Source: Trifolium pratense
Taxonomy: Eukaryota; Streptophyta; Magnoliopsida; Fabales; Fabaceae
Length of the DNA stretch: 64,000 nucleotides
Reading direction: 5' to 3'
Assembly: GCF_020283565.1 (NCBI RefSeq)
Contig: NC_060065.1
Coordinates: forward strand, 36,878,409-36,942,408
Shown: one piece after another, positions 12,962-23,301 of the stretch
Layout of the letters: every line of letters begins with the position of its first letter
Numbering within the stretch: position 1 is the stretch's first letter
Program-made: the position numbers and the translations under genes
The notes under the pieces: model-generated
Database searches by the model: none
Told to the model about the DNA's origin: nothing
The model's input: the letters and a program-made list of their open reading frames with translations, nothing else

Positions 12962-14295
12962 TTAAAATAAATAAAAACAAAATGATAAAAATGAATAAAT
13001 ATTACTTAATAACATATCCAAATAAAAAGAAATAACCTGTAATTTTTTCTTCACATTATACTTATGACGGAACCAATCTGCACCACATATTAGAGCTTCT
13101 ACAGAATCTTCACTTAGTTTAGTGCGACGTTCATCAATAACTCTACCTCCAGCACTAAATGTGGACTCAGATGCCACAGTTGAGATTGGAATAGCTAGTA
13201 TATCAGCTGCCATCTTAGACAAAATCTTATATTTCATGTTGTTGTTCCTCCACCAGTCCAAAGCACAAAAGGAGGTACTGTTAGGAACGTAAAGACCTTC
13301 ATCAAGATAATCTTGCAATTCTGATTTTTTTGGAGGAATGGCTTCATTTTCTTGAATAATACTCATAATTTCATCAAACCCGGTTCTGACAACTGCAGCA
13401 TTAGCTTGGGAGGATGATGGATTACTAGTACTATCCAAGTTAGCCGTAGCTGAAGACTCTTCCAAACTTAGAGCCACATACTCATCATATAATTGTTCCA
13501 ATGAACACTTGACCTTCTTTATATTCGCGTCAAACATTTATATATAGCATCGGCCACATCAATACCACGCCTTGGTGCAGGCACTTTCACAAAACTCAAA
13601 ACTCTTTTTTGAAGATTCCATCCAGCATCAATGAAATGTCCTGTGATAACCATATACTCAACTACTTGATGACTTGATTTCCACATATCTGTGGTTAAAC
13701 TTATCTTGCTCACACTTTCTAAAAGCTTCTTCAACTCTTTCTTCTCATTCTCAAATAATGCCACACAATCACTACTTGTTGTTTTACGAGAAAATTTACG
13801 AAAATCTGGGTTTGCATATTCGAAAGCCCACATCAAAATATCATCTTCTACAACACTAAAAGGATATTCATGAACCATTATAGCAGTTGCAAGTATTTCT
13901 CGCATCTTTTCATTAGAATATCTGGCACCAGGAGTAATAAAGGGGTTACCTCCTGATTTCGAAGGTTGAAATGGAATGGTGGCTTGTTTCTTTTGAGTAG
14001 ACTCATGCATCTTCTTTTTCAGGCAAGCCGCGATGTGTCTTCTCATATGACTAGTGCTAGCTCCCGATCCCCCAGTAGCATATTCTGACTTGCAATATTT
14101 GCAAACGGCTTTCTTCACACCTTCCTTAGTTTCTTCATCAAAATCTTCCCAAATAGTTGATGTTTTTTTCCTCTTTCTCCCAACAACTGTATTTGGTTGT
14201 TCATTATTTTGATTTGTGTCTGTTTCTGGTTGTTGATTATTTTGGTTTGTGCCAGTTTCTGGTTGTTTGTCACTTCTGTCTGAAGGTGAAGCCAT
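12962..14295 (-). pseudogene. hAT transposase, internally deleted and frameshifted
   Basis: Two overlapping frames are the two ends of one transposase. The N-terminal piece (13519-14295, 258 codons) has an Asn/Gln-rich head with an imperfect repeat (QPETxTNQNN), a nuclear-type RKRKK patch, a BED zinc finger (CKYC then HMRRH at about residues 63-88) and the start of the catalytic region (TTDMWKSS). The C-terminal piece (12962-13537, 191 codons) holds the hAT dimerisation block (DWWRNN, LAIPISTVASESTFSAGGRV). Between them several hundred residues of catalytic core are missing and the frames do not match. Intact proteins of this RICESLEEPER/DAYSLEEPER-like type are roughly 650-700 residues. It cannot encode a working transposase. 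Confidence 0.88.
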
Positions 14296-14398
14296 TTGCT
14301 GGACAAAGTAAAAACCATGACTTAAAATATGTTATAGTAAGTAAAAATATTGGAATAAGCCTAAATTAGTAACAAAAATACAGTCACCCTTTTGTAGA

Positions 14399-14399
<1 letters not shown>

Positions 14400-14456
<57 letters not shown>
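14400..14456. repeat. (AAT)n microsatellite
   Basis: About nineteen uninterrupted AAT units inside the hAT-1 element, upstream of its transposase remnant. Confidence 0.97.
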
Positions 14457-15187
14457 GTGATCATGTCCCTTCAAAATATAATCAACTCTCAAACAAGAAG
14501 TACAAGAGAAGAAGACAAAAGAAGGAAAAGAAAGTAGCCAAAGGGAACAAAGGAGTCTCCCAATACCTAAACATCCAAAGAAAATTTACAACAGAAAAAC
14601 AAAAGAAAAAAAAAACGCCAACAGGGAGAGAAACACCAAAGCTTTCTAAAGTATAACAATTGATTATCGACTTACCGAATCGTTGTAGCTTCTTCAATGA
14701 AAATTTTTTCTTTTGCCGTTCTGCTTGAGTGAGCGAGTTAGGGTTTTCTTAGAGTAGATTTTGAAAAAGTCCCTTCAATTTCTATTTTACGTGACCTGAA
14801 TGAATTTTGGAAAATACAATTAAATCATCATTAAAATAAAAAGCAAATCTTTCCAACTTCCAAGGATTTGTTTATTTTTTCGTCAAAAAAAAAAAAAAGG
14901 ATTTGTTTTTTCTGTGAGGTCTTCCAACTTCCAAGGATATAAAAAATAAAAATAAAAAATATATTTGATAAATATACATAGATATAGGCCGGCCTATCAG
15001 GCTTTGTAGGCTTTTTTATTAGCCTGGGCCTGACCTATTTAATTAAATAGGCTTTTTAAAAAGCCTAAGCCTAGCCTTTTTATTAAATAGGCCAGGCCAG
15101 GTCAGGCTTAAATAGGCCAGGCCATAGGCTTATGTAGGCCGGCCTGGCCTCTTCCCACCTCTACTTATATATAGGATCGGAGTGAGT

Positions 15188-15687
15188 ATTACTAATATGT
15201 TGTCTCTTACCTCTTGCTTCCTCAATTTCTCCCCCACAAAAAATAAAATCTTACGGTATTTTAAAAAAAGACAAATAGAATACAAAGAAATGTGTTGTTT
15301 TTGTCACATTCATCCTACAAGTGTTAGTGTGTCAATCAGTGTACAAAATAATTAGCCAAACAATGATTTAGCTCAGATAATCAAACTATAGTTATCTCGT
15401 GCTACCATTTTAATGATCAAAACATAATATCATGACTTATTGTATTATTACATCATTGCGAGTGTGAAACTTTAATACTCCTATATATTTTTGACACAAG
15501 TATGAAACTTTCATATCTTTCAATTTATTTATTTATTTATGCTTACAAACTTTGGATAGAGGAACTCACGTGTTCAAAACATTAAGAGTACCCATACATG
15601 ATACAACAATAGTTATTCTTGCATGTTTTTTTTAACTTATTGTTGATCTAAAATGGAACTAATTTTTGGATTCCTTCCATGATACTT
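15188..15687. other. 3' flank of protease gene 1, shared with its paralogues
   Basis: Non-coding. From about 15430 onward it matches the 3' flanks of the other two protease genes (the phrases TTATTGTATTATTACAT, GAAACTTTCATATCTTTC and ACTTTGGATAG recur before 23301 and before 28616), so the duplicated unit extends past the stop codons. Confidence 0.6.
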
Positions 15688-16818
15688 CTATTTAACTGGA
15701 TTATAAGCCCATGAATTAACTGCACAAACCCCATACATTTTATCAGTGTTTCTTCTCATCCACATATAACCGTTCATACCCCACGACGTGCCCCATGAGT
15801 TTTTCAAAATCCAATAATCTACACCGTCTATAGAGTCATAACCCACTATTAACAAGCAATGATTTGTATCTTTAGAATCCACAGGACAATTTGGTCCATC
15901 AAATATTCCCTGCCAAAATTAAAATAAATGAAATATTTATAAACGTTAAATATGAAAACTTGTAATCTTATAAAGATTAAGAATACAATTAAATTCTTTT
16001 ATTTGGTTTGAGTCATCTGATTCTTAGAAGAAATGATCTTATAATCTAAAGTTCAACAAAAATAAATAGAATCTATCAAAAAATTATTCTACTTACGTGT
16101 GAATATTGATGAAAGTCATCGGGTGCATAAAGACACACACTAATAGGTTGCTTAGCAACTGCACACAATAGTCCATTGTCTGATTCCTCCACGTGATAAT
16201 ATGCACTAATGGTACTATCTGCATTGTTTTGAATCTACAATTCATGAATAAAGATGTTCGTTAAATTATTATAATTAACTCAAAATTTAAAAAGCAATTT
16301 TGTTTTTAAAGTTATATGGTACATGAAAAGTGATATGATATTGATATAAATTGTCTCTAAATTTAGTTTAATCTACAATATTGATATGGTTAAACTGAAC
16401 ACCTTTATCAAAAGGGAAAAATAATAGAAATTAATTAAGAACCTGTGAGGCTTTGCAATCACCCTTGCTTGATGTATATGAATAATCATTTGCCGATGCA
16501 ATCCCCTGGTTGCTAATAATCCAATCAAAGGCTTTGTTCACCCATCCACTAATGCAACCTTCACTTACGGTACAATCCAAAACCTGTTGTTCTGAAAAGT
16601 CGATAAGTTTCCCTGTCTGTATTGCATTTAATCCTTCAATGGCGCCTACAGCTGCGAATGCCCAACAACTCCCTAACAAACAAATGAAATAGCGTAAAAA
16701 GAAAAGTTTTTAACTTTATGTTATATATATAAAAAAAATTAAATACAATGTGCTTAATTGAAGTTCTTAATTTTTAAAAATTTTATAAAAATAAAATAAG
16801 ATTGAGTGTTTATTGTCC

Positions 16819-16910
<92 letters not shown>

Positions 16911-17885
16911 TTTTCCCTCTTTCAGTGACACAACTGCACTGGACAGGAGGATAGACGATTGAAGATAATTGTATTGGTGGGGGTAACAAAGGGACACATA
17001 AAATGGTGGAAAAAGAAGTCACGTACGTGACATAAAATGTTGAATGGTTATTGGGATCATATAGCTTACTCGAAGGAGAAGGTGGCTTGGGATTTCAAAA
17101 TTTTAAAATATTTAATATGGCGATGGTAGCGAAACAATGATAAAATTTTATGGGGAAGCCACTTGTTGCAAAACTCTATAGGGCAAGATATTTTCCAAAT
17201 TCTTCTGTGTTTGATTCTAAGCTTAGGAAATAATTCAATTTATGTTTGGTGTAATATTTGAAAACCAAAGCATGTGTCAATGAATAGTCGTAGATGGAGT
17301 ATTGGTGATGGTAATAACAAAATTAAAGTTATGTAAGCGAGAGGGTACGTAGAATCAATATATGACATAAATCATACAAACAAAAAACTTACCACAAGTA
17401 TTTTGATTTTTTACCGTTGTTACAGCTCCTTTTGAATTCCAATCCAAGGATGAAGGCGCATCACTACATGATGATAAGTCGCGAACACCATTCACATTCA
17501 CCATGTCATTGTTCATGGACATATCAATGTCATGTAAGTATTTTTCTTGGAATTCTTGGGAGTTCCAATCAGAAAAGTTGTTAAGACCAAGAAAAAAATC
17601 ATGGGGTGACTTTCTCTTAGCATTAGTTTCTGTGATATACTTTAAGTTTGATAGAAAAATGTCAAATTTTTTTGTCATTTCTTTTAGGTCTTTGTAGACC
17701 CTTCCATGGTCTTTCATCCATTGTTGGAATAGTTTTATAGTTTTATCTTGAGTAGGAAGCTTATCAAGGTTCGGACCCAATATGGATGAGTATTTGGTTG
17801 AGATATCATAACTTGAAAAGGGACATAAGAATGTAGTGAAGATGATGAAGAGGAGAAATAGGTATGAAGTGTGGAAAATCATCAT
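15688..17885 (-). CDS. Papain-family cysteine protease, P34-like (copy 1)
   Basis: Predicted C1A peptidase made as a secretory pre-pro-protein. Four exons join in frame: 17393-17885, 16443-16672, 16097-16234, 15688-15909 (1083 bases, 360 aa). Order: hydrophobic signal peptide (about residues 1-24), I29-type inhibitor prodomain with an ERFNIN-like helix ([15 protein letters not shown]), then the mature enzyme. The oxyanion Gln and nucleophile Cys are in QNTCGSCWAF (split by intron 1), the catalytic His in [11 protein letters not shown], and Asn in KNSWGTSWG, so the triad is intact. The prodomain and the phrase RKSPH resemble the legume P34/Gly m Bd 30K group, but unlike soybean P34 the active Cys is kept. 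Exon 2 uses an unusual donor (GTTCTTAA), shared by all three copies. The start is the first of two adjacent ATGs, as in copies 2 and 3. This copy ends after NPVK, shorter than the others. Intron 1 carries an AT microsatellite and a LINE relic. Confidence 0.92.
16821..16908. repeat. (AT)n microsatellite, about 44 units
   Basis: 88 bases of uninterrupted AT in intron 1 of protease copy 1. Its length makes it highly mutable and liable to sequencing error. Confidence 0.98.
17060..17338 (+). pseudogene. LINE reverse-transcriptase relic in protease intron
   Basis: Read on the plus strand with frameshifts and stops, this stretch resembles the region after the reverse-transcriptase domain of plant LINEs: [11 protein letters not shown], then [14 protein letters not shown], then [10 protein letters not shown]. 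It is opposite in strand to the host protease gene and carries no intact frame. Boundaries are approximate. Confidence 0.6.
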
Positions 17886-17989
17886 AATGTACTCGAAAAT
17901 ATCATAGAATTTCGTGATTTCCATTATACAAGATACAGGTATGTATATGTACATATACAAGGCAATGCATATGCTGAAAATGGCAAATA

Positions 17990-20228
17990 ATAAAGGTAGA
18001 TGATTGCATATGATGAAATGGAATTTTTTTTATAGTATAAATTGGGAGATATATTGCTTAATATGTAAACCAAATGAAACGGAAAGATTAAAAAAAAAAA
18101 AAAAAGTTCTAACAAAAATATTGAAATTTGGTAAATTAAATAGTCATAAAAAAGACATCATTGTTAAAAAAAAAAAAAAAACACAAAGAATAATCACATA
18201 GAAAATGAGAACTCTTACCTGTATGCAATTTGATTGAAAATTATTTTCCTATTTTAGAAATTATGATGGCACTGAAAAAATGAAGAGTCGGACCAAATTG
18301 GAAAAATGGGTTTTCAAATGGAAGAAATATTGACAACATATGAAAAGAGAAAAGAAATGCATGCATGCTTTGAGAAAAATGGTGTGTAAACCAAAGACAT
18401 GCAAGCTTTGAGAAAAATGGAGTAACTAAGAAAAGTTAAAACAATTGGGCGACATGTTTTATGCGACAATTTGGTTTGTAAATATATCCTGTTTTAATAT
18501 ATTAATATTAATATATTAGTGATGATTAATGATAGATTAAAGATTAGCTGGCTTCCAAAATTGAAGCTTTTGTTGGAACTCTTTACATGGATCTCAATTA
18601 TTTCGAATGAATTAGTTTCCACAGTTGCGCCTTGCGCGTGAAGGATACCTTTGATTTTTACCAAAAAAAGAAAAATCAGACCAGATTGATAGGATTGGTT
18701 TTAACCGACTAAGTCTCTGGTTGAACCAAGAACCAAAAATCATGATAAACCGAATGGGATGGTTTGAGCTTGAGTAAATATTTCAAAAAATTCCAAAGGT
18801 GGGCGCCAACAGCGGTTGAACCCAGATTTTTTGGATAACACAACTGCAAATTTACCAATTGGCTAATTGAGTTAACATGATAATGTTTTTTTTTTTTTTT
18901 CTTCAAGTAGTTTAGTGGTATGTTACATCTAATTATTTTTTTTTTCTTTCGCCATTAGTTTAATCTGGTTCGGAAATCAATTCTAATATCAAGTGATTTC
19001 AGTCTCCTCCCAACCGCAGTTGCGGGGCATCAAACTGTGACCCTCAGCTCCCTACAAGTTCAGCGTCAATCACCATTGAACCAACTAATGATTGGTATTA
19101 TTTAAGAAACATATGAGCTTGATATTTTTTTAAATTTCACAGGGATGACACCTATGTTATCATATAGTAGTATTTTTTTTGGTGAATACCTATGTTATAA
19201 TTTTTTTTCGTGAATACCTATGTTATCATATTTTATATGAATACCTATTCATAAAAGACATTGTTATTTTTTTTTTTTTTGGTACTTATTGTATATTTCA
19301 TTTATTTATAAGATAAGGAAGATAAAAAAAATTAAGGACCGACTGCAGAATTAGAAAGTATGATGTAATATGTATGTTAGTCAAAATAAAAATAATGATG
19401 GAATGAGAAGTTTTTAAGTTTTAATTTGAGTGTATGAATTTTTATTAAAAAATATTGAAAGAAATATTTATATTAAATTTTATATTTTATCAATATTTTT
19501 GTATAAATATATATGTATTTTTTTAATTTTTAATAAAGACCTGATTAACAGTTATGCAGTCTGATCAAGTGACATACTGATCTCCGATCAGTGACTGATC
19601 CAAACAGTAATCTAATAACTTAGATTTTCGACCATGTCAATTATTGGTCAAAATTTTAAAAGAGTCTTGCCATTGAAACATAAATAAATATATAAAAAAA
19701 AAAAACCTCAACCGGGTACCATAAAATATGTAATATGGGCTTCTAACAATATGTATGGGAGAATTATTTTTGCTATCCTACTATATTTCTCGCGCGCCCT
19801 ACGGATTTGCCAAAATACATCGTCTACTATTTAAATAGCGGATGTTATAAAAAAGAGAAAAATTCATGTTATGAGGTTTTTTTTCCCCTCAAATTTCAGA
19901 TTTTTATAACGTCCGCTACTTAAGTATTATCATTTAATTTGTATTATCATTTAATTATGAAATAAATAATTATTTTTTTGCTAAATTAATGATATTTATT
20001 CAATAAATCAATAGAGTATATTAATCATGCATCCAAATATGCATCGTTGATTATGTGGTCATTGATTGAATAATTGATCGAAATTAATCTATCATTTTTT
20101 GAAAAAGATAAAATTTTGGAACAACATAATAAATTAGGATAAAATTTAGTCATTTTAGCCTGTATTTATAAATGGCTTAAATGTTGTTTCGACCCTTTAA
20201 GTTTTACAATTGTACGATTTTTAGTCCC
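17990..20228. other. Intergenic with repeat fragments
   Basis: No coding gene. About 18575-18668 is a second copy of the SINE tail seen at 330-532 (GCAGTTGCGC-type core and A-rich end). About 19830-19940 holds a short inverted repeat (TAAATAGCGGATGTTATAAAAA against TTTTTATAACGTCCGCTACTTA). Poly(T)/poly(A) tracts are frequent. The last 70 bases belong to a dispersed repeat in which the LINE at 20246 inserted. Confidence 0.4.
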
Positions 20229-20245
20229 TCAAGTTTTAATTGTGT

Positions 20246-22762
20246 TTTTTTTTTTTTGATAAGCAAAAGGATTGAATTAAAATGAGTGCAAGGGGCACTC
20301 AACCCTTACAAAAATTACGAAAACCATTAGATGCTTAGAATGCAAGCTAATGGATCGTCACACCAGTCTGAGAATACAAATGAAGGATTAAGTTCTATTC
20401 GACCTACAAACCAAACCCAAGAAATAAAAATAATCTGATCAACAAGTAAGGCCAAATTAAACACATCTCCACGAAACATAATGTTGTTTCGAGTTCGCCA
20501 TATACTCCAAGTGGTTGCTAGCCAAATGACATGACGAGCTTTAGCAAGACTCTTACTTTTCACCAAATCACCAAAAGTAGTGAAATGCTTCCATACTTCC
20601 TCAAAAGTTATAAAATTCATGTCCAGCCAATCATACACCTTTTTCCACACTTGAATTGAAATAGAACAATTAAAAAATAAATGATCGATATCTTCTTCTT
20701 CTCTAAAACAAAAAGCACAACAAAGTTCACGCGGATTACTAATAATTCTTTTTCTCTCCAACGCCTTCCGAGTCGGTAGTCTCGCTAATAACAACCTCCA
20801 TCCAAAAATGCTCACTTTGGATGGAACATCATTCGCCCATAAGTCTTGTAGTGCATCCACCACATTGCTATTAATGGTCAATGGAGAGTAACAATTTTGC
20901 AAAAAACAATACGCTGAATTTACCGAAAACATGCCGAGATTGTTCGTGATCCATTTCCTATAATCCGTACGATCCTTATTAGGACTGATATCTGATAGCA
21001 AACACTCCAATTCAGCTGCTGCTTCTATATCATCTTGCGCTAAATCTCCATTCCAAAGCAATCTCCAATTCCATTCAACCTCATTCCATAAACCACACTC
21101 TGCTATGACTGAATTTGGGTGCATACTTTTAACATATAATTGTGGAAATAAGTTCATGAAACTATCATTACCAGCCCATCTTTCTTGCCAAAATAGAATG
21201 GTATTACCGTTACCTAACACGTTGCAAACATTGGACTTGAACCAACCGCCACTTTCTTCACCTCCTATTTTCACAATATCACGCCACCAAATTGATTGTA
21301 ATTTAACTTCCTTGTTCATATTTAGAAGAAAGTTTTCAGACATTGATCCATACCTATGCACTAACAACTTACACCACATAGATTTTTCTTCACAAAGTCC
21401 TCGCCACTTCCATTTGCAAAGTAACGCTTGATTAAAAAAATCAAGATTCTTTATACCCAACCCTCCTTTATCTTTTGGTAGGCAAATTGTGTCCCAACTA
21501 ACCCAACAAATTTTTTTAGTGTCCAAACTTCCACCCCATAAAAACTTCCTTTGGACACTAACCAATTCTTTTAATACGCACGAAGGTGCTTTAAAAAAAG
21601 AAAAAAAATACAGCGGGAGACTAGACAACACCGAATTAATAAGAGTAACTCTACCACCAATAGACAGATTCCGACCATTCCAGCTACTTAGTCGCTTCCT
21701 CATATTGTCCACAATAGGATTCCATGTTATCTTTCTTCTTGGATTGGCTCCAACAGGAATTCCTAGGAAACGAAATGGAATAGACTCTACACCACAATGT
21801 AAAAAAGCGGACGCAACGTTCAAAAAATTATCATCCAGATTAATTCCATAAAGTTTACTTTTAAAGAAGTTAATCTTTAAGCTAGAGACTAACTCGAAGC
21901 TTCGCAACACCGTTTTGATAGACCAAAGATTGTCCCAATTACCTTTACCAATCAAGATAGTATCGTCCGCGAATTGAAGAGTGTGAAAAAGTAAATCATC
22001 ACTGACCTTATAGCCATGGAAAACACCATTACCCACTGCCTTCTGCATCATGCCTGTGAGACCTTCAGCTGCTATCAAGAAGAGAAAAGGAGATAGCGGA
22101 TCACCTTGTCTCAACCCTTTACCGACCACAAAATCCTTAGTGGGACTGCCGTTTACTAGTACCGACATCGAACTATTAAAAATACAAGCTCTCATCCATT
22201 GGATCCAACCATCCGCAAAGCCCATACGTCGCATCATATACTCCAGAAAAGACCAATTTACTGTATCATAGGCTCTTTCGAAGTCCACTTTCAACAATAA
22301 ACAATTATCTTTCCTTCTCTTGGCTAAGTCGATCAATTCGTTCACAACCAATACTCCATCCAGAATTTGCCTGTTAGGAAGGAAGGCTGATTGGCATTCT
22401 GAAATCAAATTTCCTAACACTTTTTTTAATCTTGCCGCCAAAACCTTTAACACTATTTTATACAAACACCCTACCAAACAAATTGGTCTATAATCCGACA
22501 AGGACTGAGGATGATCCTTTTTTGGTATAAGGGTCAAAAAAGATGATGTTATTGCCTTTGGTAAAGTGGCATAGCGATGAAATTCATGTAAAAAATTCAT
22601 GATGTCGTCTTTGAGAATATCCCAACAGGCTTTCAAAAAGTTGAAATTGAAACCGTCAGGTCCCGAGCATTTGTTCCCGTCACAACTCCACACCACATCA
22701 CGAACTTCATCAGTAGAGAACGGTGCTAGAAGAAAAAAAGAGAATGCATTTTGATTAACGTT
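20246..22762 (-). mobile_element. 5'-truncated LINE with 17-bp target duplication
   Basis: A non-LTR retrotransposon on the minus strand. Its poly(A) tail appears as the T-run at 20246-20257. It is bracketed by the direct repeat TCAAGTTTTAATTGTGT at 20229-20245 and 22763-22779, the mark of target-primed reverse transcription. The 5' part (endonuclease domain and any ORF1) is missing; homology begins near 22735 with the segment leading into the reverse transcriptase. The target is a dispersed AT-rich repeat between protease copies 1 and 2. Confidence 0.93.
20327..22735 (-). pseudogene. LINE reverse transcriptase plus zf-RVT, endonuclease missing
   Basis: Copies LINE RNA into DNA at a nicked target in intact elements. 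An open frame runs from about 22735 to the stop at 20327; the first internal Met is at 22696, giving 789 residues. Reverse-transcriptase blocks are in order: LTLIPKK and DYRPICL (about 54-73), KVDFERAYDTVNW (136-148), GLRQGDPLSPFLF (194-206), and the catalytic FADD (242-245), followed by the SSLKINFFKSK and GRNLSIGGRVTLINSVLSS segments. The C-terminus has the zf-RVT module (WRLLLARLPT to CAFC and DHLFFNC, about 620-675). No stop or frameshift interrupts it, which suggests recent insertion, but it lacks the endonuclease and its own start, so it is marked as a truncated gene. Confidence 0.9.
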
Positions 22763-22779
22763 TCAAGTTTTAATTGTGT

Positions 22780-23301
22780 AATTTTAATCCCCTAAATTTC
22801 ACAATTGTTCAATTTTAACCTCTAAATTTCAACTGCTCAATTTTGGTTCCAAGTTTACCTCATTTTGTATTTTTTTTTTTTTTTTTTGGTAGAAACCTCA
22901 TTTTGTATTTTATACTCTGTAATATATGATAATTGATAAGCAGCCACTTTATTGTCGGCCACTTTTTTGTCATGACTACTTATTGTATTATTACATTATT
23001 GAGTATCCTCTTCATTTTTACTCCTCTTCATATTTGTCATTAATAATGTTTTGAGAATATAAATGCAATAATGTGATTTTTTGTGGATTCAACTATTTAA
23101 TATATATTTGAAAATCATTCAAAACTATAGTAATTGAGAGAGATCATGGAGAAAAAAAATGAAGAGCATCCCAACTCAAGTACGAGACATTCATATGATT
23201 TTATTAATTAATTTATTTATGATTTGCAACTTTGGATAGGAGAACTCATGACGTATTCAAAACAAGATCAAGAATACTCATACATTAATTGTTTTATGTT
23301 T
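22780..23301. other. Continuation of dispersed repeat, then 3' flank of protease copy 2
   Basis: The first 130 bases continue the repeat split by the LINE (units of the type TTTCACAATTGTTCAATTTTAA). The rest matches the 3' flanks of the other protease copies. No gene is present. Confidence 0.5.

Larger units (their letters stand above)
12307..15163 (-). mobile_element. hAT transposon with deleted transposase (hAT-1)
   Basis: A 2857-base element with terminal inverted repeats TAGAGGTGG(A/G)A..AGGCC at both ends and a perfect 8-bp target duplication CTTATATA at 12299-12306 and 15164-15171, the hallmark of the hAT superfamily. Both subterminal zones (12320-12540 and 14985-15150) are packed with many copies of AGGCCTG/GGCCTGGCC in both orientations, as expected for transposase-binding subterminal repeats. 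The internal gene runs on the minus strand and is broken. An (AAT)n microsatellite lies at 14400-14456. Confidence 0.9.
12036..15186. mobile_element. Stowaway-like MITE interrupted by a hAT element
   Basis: The left part (12036-12306) begins CTTCTTCCGGTCTTATATAT after a TA dinucleotide. The right part (15172-15186) ends GGATCGGAGTGAG before TA. With the hAT insertion and one of its 8-bp duplications removed, the ends are inverted repeats sharing the core CTTATATATAAGGAACAC. Termini near CTCCCTCCGT with a TA target site are the signature of Stowaway (Tc1/mariner) MITEs. The hAT insertion lies inside the 3' terminal repeat. Confidence 0.65.

Noticed and set aside
16810..17022. Frame ending in a long Ile-Tyr repeat
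   Set aside because: Translation of the AT microsatellite.
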